Below, piece after piece: positions 9,065-16,806 of a stretch of 64,000 nucleotides of DNA. Position numbers and translations under genes: made by a program. This DNA is from Pelagicoccus sp. SDUM812002 (GTDB taxonomy: Bacteria > Verrucomicrobiota > Verrucomicrobiia > Opitutales > Opitutaceae). The notes under the pieces were generated by a model. That model was not told where the DNA came from, ran no database searches, and saw only the letters and a program-made list of their open reading frames with translations. Position 1 is the first letter of the stretch, and the number at the start of each line of letters is the position of its first letter. The DNA is taken from contig NZ_JARXHX010000005.1 of the NCBI RefSeq assembly GCF_031127835.1, positions 186,001 through 250,000 of the forward strand, in the 5' to 3' direction.

Positions 9065-10495
9065 TCAAGGACGTATGGCTGCCGCTCCCTCGAGTTCAAT
9101 CATTCCGTTCCCGACGATCGAGTCTACGGGTAGCGTAGTGATAGCCGGGGCGTTCGTCCCGTTAAAGTTCTCTCGATAAAACGCTTCCCATGCGGCGATC
9201 CGATTGTCCAAAGTCTTCTGGTCACCCTCAGCAATGTACGCTCGCAGGTGAACAAGATCTTCAAGGGTCCCGCCTGCTAGTTCCACCCGACTTTTCAAAG
9301 CCTCAAGGGCCGAAGTCGCTTGAGCTTTCATGTCACCTTCGATGGAGGAAATACTGCCTGCGAGGAAGACCATCTTCGCGTCAGCAGCGACGGATACGCC
9401 TGCTGGAGCGATAGGTTTCGAATCTACCACTGCCGAGGTCGAGCCGATTGAGGTGCGCGCTGTTTCGAAAGCCTTGTCGCTATCCTCTGGATACGCAGCG
9501 TAGTACTCTATCGAGATACTTTGGTTTCGGTAGTTGAAACCTGGAGTCGACATCACAGTGCGCGTGGGCTGGTTCGGATTTTTGGAATTGTTGAAAAACT
9601 TGCTGTATTCGTCGTTGAACGCGGCGAAGCTCTTGCTGATTGAGTCCTTGCCCGGATAGACGCAAGCTCGGATGAAAAATACATCTTCGAACCCAAGTCC
9701 TGCCTCCTTAAGCTGAATTCCCATCTGCTTGAAAAGGGACGCGGATTGCTGAGTGATGTTTCCGTACATGAAAAATCCTGGAGGTGGATTCGGCATGAGG
9801 GACGCAGGGCGCACGGAAGATGAAAAGAACATGCTTGTGTCTGCGACCGTTGCCTTACCCGTGCTCATAGGCCAGATGGGCCGACCGTAGGATTTCCAAC
9901 GTTCGCTGGTCTCTGTGCGACTGAGACGGGAGTAGCGCTCGTGGTGTCGGGTGCCGACTGAGTGTGGCCCACGTCCGTCTGGGAAAACGGCGATGAATTC
10001 CACTTCGACGCGGTAGTCAGAGTGGAAGAGTCGCGATATGCCGACAGTGGTACGGGCAGGCTTGTGCGGATTGGTCGTAGTGCCGAAGAACTGCTCGAAC
10101 GCACGATTCCAGCCGTCGAAGTCAGGCTCGGGATCCGCTACGATGTAGGCCCGCACGTTGACGACGTCACGTAGCGACAGGCCGACTTCGGCGAGGTCCT
10201 TGGTCAATTGAGCGAGGACGCTGAAGGTTTGTTCGTAGGTGTCGCCATAGCGATTTTCTACGCTGTTTTTGGCGATCTCCTTCATGCGGGGGCTAGCTGT
10301 TACCCCCCACGTGTAGAAATACTCGGAACCCGGTTCCACCTCCACTGCATCCGCGTAGGGCAGAGAGGTTTGTTTGTAGGCGTGGATACGTTCATTGGAG
10401 TTAGATCCAATGAAACGTAGTCCGACGTAGGCTCCTGCGGCGAGCACGAAGAGCCCAGCCACGTAGCGAAACTTATGCTGTGGAAGTAAAGACAT
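9065..10495 (-). CDS. Membrane-anchored protein with three fused RidA (YjgF/UK114) domains
   Basis: RidA proteins hydrolyse reactive enamine/imine intermediates and are normally homotrimers of about 130-residue chains. This 476-residue protein has an N-terminal hydrophobic anchor (about 11-30) and then three RidA-like units at about 41-171, 205-335 and 360-474. Each contains the repeated pattern of a VVNVRAYI/VFFIRACV/LVHLRAYI strand and a terminal IEIEAIA-like strand with the family Glu (E166, E330, E469). The substrate-binding Arg is present in unit 1 (R148, PARTT) and unit 2 (R312, PTRTV) but is Ile in unit 3 (I452, PAITT). I infer a single-chain pseudo-trimer held in the inner membrane facing the periplasm. 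It follows amt by 21 bases in the oxidase operon, so its likely job is to hydrolyse imino acids made there. Domain repeat is seen; periplasmic function is inferred. Confidence 0.9.
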   Translation of the reverse strand: MSLLPQHKFRYVAGLFVLAAGAYVGLRFIGSNSNERIHAYKQTSLPYADAVEVEPGSEYFYTWGVTASPRMKEIAKNSVENRYGDTYEQTFSVLAQLTKDLAEVGLSLRDVVNVRAYIVADPEPDFDGWNRAFEQFFGTTTNPHKPARTTVGISRLFHSDYRVEVEFIAVFPDGRGPHSVGTRHHERYSRLSRTETSERWKSYGRPIWPMSTGKATVADTSMFFSSSVRPASLMPNPPPGFFMYGNITQQSASLFKQMGIQLKEAGLGFEDVFFIRACVYPGKDSISKSFAAFNDEYSKFFNNSKNPNQPTRTVMSTPGFNYRNQSISIEYYAAYPEDSDKAFETARTSIGSTSAVVDSKPIAPAGVSVAADAKMVFLAGSISSIEGDMKAQATSALEALKSRVELAGGTLEDLVHLRAYIAEGDQKTLDNRIAAWEAFYRENFNGTNAPAITTLPVDSIVGNGMIELEGAAAIRP

Positions 10496-10516
10496 ATTGG
10501 ATACGTTTACGGTCCT

Positions 10517-11872
10517 CTAATCGAGCGAGTAGGCCTCTTGGCCGTGCTCGGAAATATCTAGGCCGATATCCTCCTCTTCGGCAGTGACGCGGACACCCAT
10601 GACGAGCTTGATCAGATAGAAGACAATGAAAGCAAAGACGAAGGCGAATATCGCGTAGGACATGGCGCCGATAAGCTGCCAGAGAAACGGTGCTTCTCCA
10701 AAAATACCGACTGCTAGGGTACCCCAGATTCCACATACGCCATGCACGGAAGTTGCGCCGACTGGGTCGTCGATCTTTATTTTTTCGAATCCGAGAATGG
10801 CGATTACCACAATGGCTCCGGAAATAGCGCCTACTAGAATAGCGGGACCAGGCATCATTGAGTCGGCTCCAGCTGTAATGCCGACCAATCCCGCCAGCAC
10901 CCCATTGAGAGCCATGGATACATCGGGCTTTTTGATCACGAATTGTGTGACGAGCATGCTGGCCAAGCAACCTGCTGCTCCCGCGAGAGCAGTATTGGTT
11001 ACAACCAGTCCAATCATTTCAGGATGAGCGCTTAGCACGGAGCCGCCATTGAATCCGAACCAGCCGAACCAGAGAAGGAACACCCCGACCGAGGCGAGCG
11101 GCATGCTGTGGCCGATAATGGGCTTCTTAGGTCCATCGGTGCCGTACTTGCCTCTTCTTGGTCCGAGAATCAGAACGCAAGCGAGTGCGGCGAAGCCTCC
11201 GAAGGCGTGCACGACAGATGAACCTGCGAAGTCGTGGAATCCGTTGCGATCAAGCCACCCTGTGCCCCATTCCCATGACCCTGCGACAGGGTAGGCAAAG
11301 CCGACGATCAGAAGAGTGAAGATCATAAAACTCCCGAGCTTGACGCGCTCCGCCACCGCTCCGGATACGATGGTGGCGGCCGTGGCGGCGAACATCGCTT
11401 GGAAAATGAAATCTGTCCACCAAGTGTAGTTAGCGTACTTGGCGCTCATCAGGTCCAAGTAGTCGTCAGGATTCACGTCGATCCAGAAACCGAGTGACAT
11501 AATTCCATTGAATTCAGATCCCGGATACATAGTTCGGAAACCAAAGAGTGCGTAAAGCAAGAGCCCTGAACTGATAACGAAGAGGTTCTTGAAAATTATG
11601 TTGATCGTATTCTTCGAACGCGTGAGACCTGACTCAAGCGTTGCGAATCCAAGGTGCATCATGAAGACAAGGACCGCACAAACGATCAGCCACATGTTGC
11701 CGATCGTGAAGAAGGATTCTTCTGCGGTTATGGTGTCGATGTACTCACCATAATTGCCCTCAGTCACTCTGTGCTGAGCGAAGAGGTCGCCCGTAAGAGA
11801 TAGGGCGAACGTGGCGATCAGGAGAAATAGGCCTGGTCGGAGCAGTCTGGATAAAGTGGATACGTTATTCAT
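10517..11872 (-). CDS. amt: Amt-family ammonium transporter
   Basis: Trimeric inner-membrane channel for ammonium. The 451-residue protein has a signal-like first segment, about eleven membrane helices and the twin pore histidines (in SSVVHAFGG and ATSVHGVCG). The C-terminus carries the GlnK-interaction type signature GLDISEHGQEAY. It overlaps the end of the cytochrome c gene by 8 bases, so translation is probably coupled. No glnB/glnK gene lies beside it, which is unusual because Amt is commonly paired with a PII gene. Its place between an amino-acid oxidase and a RidA protein suggests that it recovers ammonium released in the periplasm. Family is certain; operon role inferred. Confidence 0.95.
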   Translation of the reverse strand: MNNVSTLSRLLRPGLFLLIATFALSLTGDLFAQHRVTEGNYGEYIDTITAEESFFTIGNMWLIVCAVLVFMMHLGFATLESGLTRSKNTINIIFKNLFVISSGLLLYALFGFRTMYPGSEFNGIMSLGFWIDVNPDDYLDLMSAKYANYTWWTDFIFQAMFAATAATIVSGAVAERVKLGSFMIFTLLIVGFAYPVAGSWEWGTGWLDRNGFHDFAGSSVVHAFGGFAALACVLILGPRRGKYGTDGPKKPIIGHSMPLASVGVFLLWFGWFGFNGGSVLSAHPEMIGLVVTNTALAGAAGCLASMLVTQFVIKKPDVSMALNGVLAGLVGITAGADSMMPGPAILVGAISGAIVVIAILGFEKIKIDDPVGATSVHGVCGIWGTLAVGIFGEAPFLWQLIGAMSYAIFAFVFAFIVFYLIKLVMGVRVTAEEEDIGLDISEHGQEAYSLD

Positions 11873-12242
11873 CTGTGGATGTTTCTATTGTTTGGAAGCT
11901 GAAAAGGTAGTCTAGGATTGCGTCGATGTCTTCGGATGGGATCATAGGGCCCCAGCCCGGCATGCCTTTCTCCATGATTCCGTCGCGAATGGATTTCTCC
12001 ACGCCTGATCGGCCTTCGCCGTGGTACCACTTCTTGTCGAACAGGTTGCTGGGGGAATCGACGGTTGGGTCCTCCGGGCCGTGGCAAGCTTGACAGAACA
12101 TCGCGTAGGTCTGTTTTCCCTTTTCTACGGTAGCAGGATCGATCTTGGTTTGACTGGAGGCTTGAGGGTTGGCGCAAGCGCAGGAGAGGCCGAGTACGGC
12201 GGAAAGACTTACGCTGACGAAAAGGGTCGACGCATTTTTCAT
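11865..12242 (-). CDS. Small exported cytochrome c (mono-haem)
   Basis: A 125-residue class I c-type cytochrome. It has an N-terminal export signal ending near residues 20-23, where Cys residues (SCAC) could allow lipidation although the lipobox is poor. The haem site is C50-C53-H54 (CQACH) and the likely axial Met is M94 in KGMPGWGP. The start codon overlaps the stop of the oxidase gene as ATGA, and the 3' end overlaps amt, so all three are tightly coupled. This suggests that it takes electrons from the FAD oxidase, letting it act as a dehydrogenase linked to respiration; that link is inference. An independent electron carrier is the alternative. Confidence 0.9.
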   Translation of the reverse strand: MKNASTLFVSVSLSAVLGLSCACANPQASSQTKIDPATVEKGKQTYAMFCQACHGPEDPTVDSPSNLFDKKWYHGEGRSGVEKSIRDGIMEKGMPGWGPMIPSEDIDAILDYLFSFQTIETSTDE

Positions 12243-13816
12243 GATGCCATGGTTCGTTCGTGAATGCTCTTAACTGCGATTCTCGCTGCTTCGAAAGCCC
12301 CGGCTTGCCAACCGCCAAGGTGGCTGGCCCAGCTTGCGGCGAGGTATAGTTCTCCCTCTGGCTTGATGAGCAGCGGGTAGAATGTCTTGAGCATGGCCTG
12401 TGGAAAGTGAGCGAGGCAGCCCTCGATGTGAGGGATGGTTGACCAGTTGACCGAAAACGCGTTTTCGAATTCCTCGCGGTACTGAGGGTGCAGCTTCTCG
12501 CCATTGGAAAGGGCAAATTCAGTTCGTTCAGCTGCGCTCATGCGGCCTAATTGGTCTGATGTCGGGCCGAAGACGTAGTAGCCTCCCATGACTCCCTTTT
12601 TACCCATGAATCCATTTGATGGATACCAGATTTCAGATACAGGGAGATTGGTCCAAGAAATGCCGCCGTATACGCGGTCATCTTCTTCCCAGAAACGACG
12701 CTTGAATTGCATACCGATCTTTCCGGAATTTTGGAATGGCACGATGTTGAGCGTGTTTTTGAGCATCGGTGAGAAGTCCGTTTGCAAGCGACGAAGGATT
12801 GTGGGTGGGATCGTGCAAACGCAGTAGTCACCGCTCAGTTCTTTATCCTCGCCGTCGACAGTGTAGACGACACGAGCTCCGGGATTGGTACGGCGAATCT
12901 CCTTTACTTGGGCACCGTAGATGATCGTGTCCTTCACTTGATCCGCCAGTGCCATGGGGATCTTGTCCATACCGCCGGTGGGTGTGAACATTTGGGACTG
13001 GTACTGGTACTCATTGGCGCGATGGAAGAGGTTTCCGAAGCCTGACTGCAGCAGTTCGGAGAAGCCATAAGGTGTGTCGAGCTCTCCTTCTTGCAAGCCT
13101 CCTCCTGGCCAGACCTTGTAGCCACGGCGGTTGTGTCCGTTGTACTCGTGCTGCGAGCCGCTGAGGCCGCCTTCATAGTGTAGGAAGTCGAGCAGAGCAT
13201 CTTTATCCGCGTCGGTCAGTTCCGTATCCAGAACTTCGTTGTCGGCAACCTTGGCTAGGAGTTCCGCGGTGTAACCGCGAAGGTCTGTCTTGACTTCTCG
13301 AATACGGGCGCGTTTTCCGGACAGCGGTCCGATATTGCCCTCACCGTAATAGAAAGCGTTTTCGTTGAGATTGACGAATGGTTGAACTTCGACCCCGAGC
13401 TCGCGGCAGTAGTCCATGGTGACGTGCCATTGAGGAAAGCGAGAAGGGCCAGGATTGAAGTAGAGACCTTCGTCGAATTCGCAGGTTTGCGACGTACCGT
13501 TGGTTTCGTTTATGCTATCACCGCGGCGAATGGTCAGACTGCGACCGCCTGGTATGGATCGCGGCTCCAGTATGACGCAATCGAACCCAAGCTTGCCGAG
13601 CTCGTACGCAGTGGTCAGGCCCGCTATCCCAGCTCCCAGGATAAGCACGCGTTTCTTCGACTTGCCGCCGATGTGCGTGAGCCCCGTGAGTTCTGCACCG
13701 TGGCCAGTGGCTTGAGTCATCAGTCCGAGCGCGGTCATTGTTGTGAAGGCACAACCGCCGTACGCCCCGACTTGCCGGATAAAATTCCGGCGAGTGAGTT
13801 TCGCTTTGGTAGACAT
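12239..13816 (-). CDS. Tat-exported FAD L-amino-acid oxidase-like enzyme (flavin amine oxidase family)
   Basis: Flavoprotein that should oxidatively deaminate L-amino acids to imino acids. The N-terminus is a Tat signal (LTRRNFIRQVGAYGG), consistent with export folded with FAD. The FAD site is VLILGAGIAGLTTAYEL (glycines at 61, 63, 66), followed by EPRSIPGGRSLT. Several stretches resemble LAAO rather than monoamine oxidase: the substrate-region pattern RFPQWHVTMDYC, then NLNENAFYY, FWEEDDRVYGGIS, and a C-terminal LGGWQAGAFEAAR, the FAD-contacting segment. Length 525 is normal. First gene of the operon; it is divergent from an exported aminotransferase gene, and its stop overlaps the cytochrome c start. 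Its ATG lies in the shared AAAAAGATGTCTA element. LAAO versus another amine-oxidase substrate is a sequence-based judgement. Confidence 0.88.
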   Translation of the reverse strand: MSTKAKLTRRNFIRQVGAYGGCAFTTMTALGLMTQATGHGAELTGLTHIGGKSKKRVLILGAGIAGLTTAYELGKLGFDCVILEPRSIPGGRSLTIRRGDSINETNGTSQTCEFDEGLYFNPGPSRFPQWHVTMDYCRELGVEVQPFVNLNENAFYYGEGNIGPLSGKRARIREVKTDLRGYTAELLAKVADNEVLDTELTDADKDALLDFLHYEGGLSGSQHEYNGHNRRGYKVWPGGGLQEGELDTPYGFSELLQSGFGNLFHRANEYQYQSQMFTPTGGMDKIPMALADQVKDTIIYGAQVKEIRRTNPGARVVYTVDGEDKELSGDYCVCTIPPTILRRLQTDFSPMLKNTLNIVPFQNSGKIGMQFKRRFWEEDDRVYGGISWTNLPVSEIWYPSNGFMGKKGVMGGYYVFGPTSDQLGRMSAAERTEFALSNGEKLHPQYREEFENAFSVNWSTIPHIEGCLAHFPQAMLKTFYPLLIKPEGELYLAASWASHLGGWQAGAFEAARIAVKSIHERTMAS

Positions 13817-13823
13817 CTTTTTT
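13810..13823 (-). promoter_or_regulatory. Shared start-region element, copy at the oxidase gene
   Basis: Minus-strand AAAAAAGATGTCTA with the oxidase ATG inside. It is identical over 13 bases to copies at five other genes in the first 30 kb. No separate ribosome site is visible. Confidence 0.6.
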
Positions 13824-13924
13824 GTATAAAATCGTGCGCTGAGCGCCTTTTGTTGGGCATCAGCAAAGCGCGTGCCTATTTGTCCGAGAATTGTCGATAC
13901 AGGCAGTTGGCTAAGCAGTATTAA

Positions 13925-13969
13925 CTACCCCTGCGCGAAGACCCGTACATTAATATATAAACGGGGTAG
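13925..13969. promoter_or_regulatory. Nested inverted repeat in the oxidase/aminotransferase divergent promoter region
   Basis: CTACCCC at 13925-13931 matches GGGGTAG at 13963-13969, and inside it ACCCGT faces ACGGGG around an AT-rich core (ATTAATATATAA). It lies between two divergent genes, where a regulator could control both. Symmetry is seen; operator function is a guess. Confidence 0.35.
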
Positions 13970-14003
13970 GAAATCTGAATGAAAACGTATTTTTTCTTTT
14001 GTG

Positions 14004-14019
14004 GCGCCCTTTTGGGCGC
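14004..14019 (+). other. Hairpin in the leader of the first exported aminotransferase gene
   Basis: Perfect six-base stem GCGCCC/GGGCGC with a TTTT loop, about 50 bases before the start codon. No T tract follows on either strand, so a terminator is unlikely; it may be a leader structure. Confidence 0.3.
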
Positions 14020-14064
14020 GGTGTGTGCTTAGCGTTTCGTGTTTCGATTTAACCTAAAACAATC

Positions 14065-14077
14065 AAAAAGATGTCTA
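14065..14077 (+). promoter_or_regulatory. Shared start-region element, copy at aminotransferase 1
   Basis: AAAAAGATGTCTA with the start ATG at 14071. It is preceded by AACCTAAAACAATC, without a Shine-Dalgarno site. Confidence 0.6.
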
Positions 14078-15222
14078 CTACAACGGTACCGAACAAGTCG
14101 GGGCGTAGCTCCGCGTCCCTAATCACCTCGCTGCTAGCGGCAGCGACACTTACTTTAACGCCCCAAGCGGCTTTCGGTCAGCACGAAGTTGACTCGAGCG
14201 AAGGTAGCCAAGGCCCGATCAAGATCAGCGGTAACGAGAACGCCTTTGGCTACTCTCAGATGGCGATGATGGCTATCATGCAAGAGCTGCCGGACATCAA
14301 CCGCTACGCTTGGGAAGAGTCGCAGGCTCTCGTTGAAGCGATCGCCATGCGTGAAATGGTCCCGGGCGAATACGTGGTTCCGACCGCTGGTTCCGGCCCC
14401 GTATTGCAGATGGCGGCCATGGCATATGCTGCGCCCGGGAAGAACGTCGTTTCTGTCGAGCCTGGCTATACACAGCTCGTTCGCACTTTCGACGCTTTCG
14501 GGGGCGAAACCAAGATCGTGCCGCTCAATGACAAACTCGAGTACGACCTCGCTGCGATCAAGGCAGCCATCGATGAGAACACGGTGATGGTCTATCTTTG
14601 TAACCCGAACAACCCGACAGGGACAGTCGTTGATCCGGACGCGTTGAAGACCTTCATCCGTGAGTTGCCAGAAGACATCGTCGCGTTTGTGGACGAAGCC
14701 TACCTAGAGTTGGCGGACGGTGGTCTCGAAGCTAACAGCATGGTCTCACTCGTTCGCGAAGGGGAGAATATCATCCTCGCCCGTACTTTTTCGAAGGTTT
14801 ACGGAATGGCTGGCCTCCGCGTCGGTTACGGTATCATGAAGCCTGATGCTAAGAAGCTACTCAGCAAATTTCACATGGGTGGTCCGAACAAGCTTGGCTG
14901 TGTCGCAGCTGTTGCTTCTCTTCAGGATGCAGCGTTTTTCGAACAGAGCGTCACCAGCTACCGAACCGTTCGCAAGATGGTTACTGACCGTTTGGACGAA
15001 CTCGGTGTCGAATACGCTTACCCACAAGGTAGCTTCGTCTTCATGAAGACAGGAGTGCCAATCAAGGAATTCCAGGCATTGATGGAAGATCAACAGATCA
15101 TGGTCGGTCGCCCATTCCCGCCAATGCTCGACTGGTGCCGCGTAAGTATCGGTACAGAAGACGAAATGAGCACCTTCTTGACCGTTTTCGAAGACGTGAT
15201 GAAGGGGCAAGGCAAGCTTTAG
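14071..15222 (+). CDS. Exported HisC-like PLP aminotransferase 1
   Basis: Fold-type I aminotransferase of the histidinol-phosphate aminotransferase group, 383 residues. Residues 1-37 form a signal peptide with a polar start and hydrophobic core (LITSLLAAATLTL) ending at AAFGQ. Visible family marks are SGNENAFGYS, NPNNPTGT, the PLP-contacting DEAYLEL, the Schiff-base K242 in TFSKVYGMAGLRVGYG, and a C-terminal Arg in WCRVSIG that would bind the substrate carboxylate. Histidine synthesis is cytoplasmic, so an exported copy must act on something else, presumably amino acids in the periplasm. There is no twin-Arg signal, so how PLP is loaded is unclear. It faces the oxidase operon and has a paralogue 148 bases downstream and another at 29.1 kb. 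Class is certain; substrate unknown. Confidence 0.9.
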   Translation: MSTTTVPNKSGRSSASLITSLLAAATLTLTPQAAFGQHEVDSSEGSQGPIKISGNENAFGYSQMAMMAIMQELPDINRYAWEESQALVEAIAMREMVPGEYVVPTAGSGPVLQMAAMAYAAPGKNVVSVEPGYTQLVRTFDAFGGETKIVPLNDKLEYDLAAIKAAIDENTVMVYLCNPNNPTGTVVDPDALKTFIRELPEDIVAFVDEAYLELADGGLEANSMVSLVREGENIILARTFSKVYGMAGLRVGYGIMKPDAKKLLSKFHMGGPNKLGCVAAVASLQDAAFFEQSVTSYRTVRKMVTDRLDELGVEYAYPQGSFVFMKTGVPIKEFQALMEDQQIMVGRPFPPMLDWCRVSIGTEDEMSTFLTVFEDVMKGQGKL

Positions 15223-15370
15223 GATTAGTCAGTCAAATCGTTAGTTATTCAGTCGGCCATTCGTGGCTGGCATCGTATTCAGTTGGGCCGGTCTGGGCCG
15301 TTGGTAAGATTCGTGCGAGAGCATCCTTCCAACGGCTGAGGCCGGCCTCTTTTCATAATAAAGTAGGTTC

Positions 15371-16528
15371 ATGACAGATAGAAAGTTCGGAAGGGATAGT
15401 GGAGGGATCAGTCGACGTGATTGGATCCGCAATGCAGGGGTAATGTCTCTCGGTATGGCCTTAGGTGGTCGCGTTTTGGGGCAAGGACTAACCGAGACAC
15501 TAACAAGAGAGACGCGGTATCCAGAGCTGAAATACATAAATTTGGCGGGAAATGAAAACCCGTTCGGTCCTTCCCAGAAGGTCAGTATGGCGATAATGCG
15601 CGAAGTGGGTAACAGTTGCCGCTATCCGTTTCGGGAAGAGGAGATTCTGAAGGATCGCATCGCTGAACGGGAAGGAGTGAGCCCCGAGAATATTCTATTG
15701 GGCAACGGGTGCGACGAAATTTTGTCGCTCGCAGCGGCAGCCTACGCGACCCCTGGTACGACAGTGGTATCGGCGCGTCCGACCTACCTTCAACTGGGCG
15801 AGTATGCCGAGAAAAAGGGAGCACATGTAGAGTGGGTAGACCATACTAAGACCATGCAGCATGATTTAGATGCGATGCTTTCGGCGGTCGAAGAGCGAGA
15901 TGCGGTGCTTAGCTATGTGTGTAACCCGGATACGCCTTCGGGCACTATCCGAACGCCTGACGAGATCAAAAGCTATTGTTTGAACGCTTGCGAAACCGGC
16001 GCTGTTTTTCTCGACGAAGTTTACCTCGAGCTATTGCCAGATTTTCAATCACAGACGCAAGTCGAGTTGGTCAAGCAAGGTTACCCCGTTATTATCGGTC
16101 GTTCATTCTCCAAGATGCACGGGTTGGCGGGGCACCGTATTGGCTACGGGATCACGACTCCTGAGATTGTGAAGAAACTTGGTAACTATAAGATGTCGAG
16201 TCCGAGCTACCTGGGAGTGATCGCTGCAATCGCCAGTTTGGATGACGAGACGTTTCATCTCAAGGCGAAGGCTTTAATCGCAGACGGTCGAAATCGTTAT
16301 TGCGAACTGCTAGATGGTTTGGGCCTTCGCTACACTCCCTCCGTGGGCAACTTCGTATTCCACTACACCGGCATCGAGATTCGATCTTTCCAAAAGATGA
16401 TGAAGGACCGAGGCTTTTTGGTAGGACGGCCATTTCCTCCTTATCACGACTGGTGTCGCATCAGTATCGGTACTCAGCAGGAGATGGCTTCCTATAAGGC
16501 GGCGATGTTGGAAGTGTTCGAGGCTTAA
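15371..16528 (+). CDS. Tat-exported HisC-like PLP aminotransferase 2
   Basis: Paralogue of the upstream gene, 385 residues. Its N-terminus has a twin-arginine motif (ISRRDWIRNAGVMSL) and hydrophobic stretch ending near LGQGL, so it is probably exported folded with its cofactor. Active-site marks are AGNENPFGPS, NPDTPSGT (a variant of NPNNPTG), DEVYLELL, the PLP lysine K248 in SFSKMHGLAGHRIGYG, and WCRISIG near the C-terminus. The start ATG follows AGTAGG weakly spaced; unlike its two paralogues it lacks the shared AAAAAGATGTCTA element. It is probably transcribed with aminotransferase 1 and ends at a good terminator. A periplasmic amino-donor role is inferred from location and context. Confidence 0.9.
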   Translation: MTDRKFGRDSGGISRRDWIRNAGVMSLGMALGGRVLGQGLTETLTRETRYPELKYINLAGNENPFGPSQKVSMAIMREVGNSCRYPFREEEILKDRIAEREGVSPENILLGNGCDEILSLAAAAYATPGTTVVSARPTYLQLGEYAEKKGAHVEWVDHTKTMQHDLDAMLSAVEERDAVLSYVCNPDTPSGTIRTPDEIKSYCLNACETGAVFLDEVYLELLPDFQSQTQVELVKQGYPVIIGRSFSKMHGLAGHRIGYGITTPEIVKKLGNYKMSSPSYLGVIAAIASLDDETFHLKAKALIADGRNRYCELLDGLGLRYTPSVGNFVFHYTGIEIRSFQKMMKDRGFLVGRPFPPYHDWCRISIGTQQEMASYKAAMLEVFEA

Positions 16529-16589
16529 TAGAGCGACGAGGGCGCTCTCAGTCTTCGGCTGTCGAAGCGTCGTTAGTAGGATTAAACAC

Positions 16590-16622
16590 AAAAGCACCCA
16601 GCGTTGATGCCGGGTGCTTTTA
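16590..16622 (+). terminator. Intrinsic terminator after the aminotransferase pair
   Basis: Stem AAAAGCACCC/GGGTGCTTTT with a short loop. The A/T ends make it work on both strands, so it may also stop transcription coming leftward past the MFS gene. Confidence 0.8.
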
Positions 16623-16714
16623 AATAGGTTGGATTCTAGCTAAATGTAGTGTTATAACTGATACGAAAGCCAGTCAAAGCCTGCAGGCTCGATGCATGAA
16701 GAGAATTATCCCAT

Positions 16715-16804
16715 TTAATACAAAAATAGAATTGATCTTATGCGGACCTTACCTAGCGTCCGTTTTTGGCTCTGGTATGTGTGAGTTACCTGTTTACTAG
16801 ACAT
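16715..16804 (-). CDS. Possible 29-residue small ORF after the MFS gene, with partial shared start element
   Basis: Three bases after the MFS stop, the minus strand reads AAGATGTCTAG, matching ten bases of the shared start-region element. Its ATG opens a 29-codon frame beginning MSSKQVTH. No domain, signal peptide or ribosome site is visible. It could be a real small gene or a stranded copy of the element. Confidence 0.2.
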   Translation of the reverse strand: MSSKQVTHTYQSQKRTLGKVRIRSILFLY

Positions 16805-16806
16805 CT

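Noticed and set aside
14071-16528. HisC-like genes as histidine biosynthesis
   Set aside because: Signal peptides, three paralogues and absence of any other his gene argue against it.
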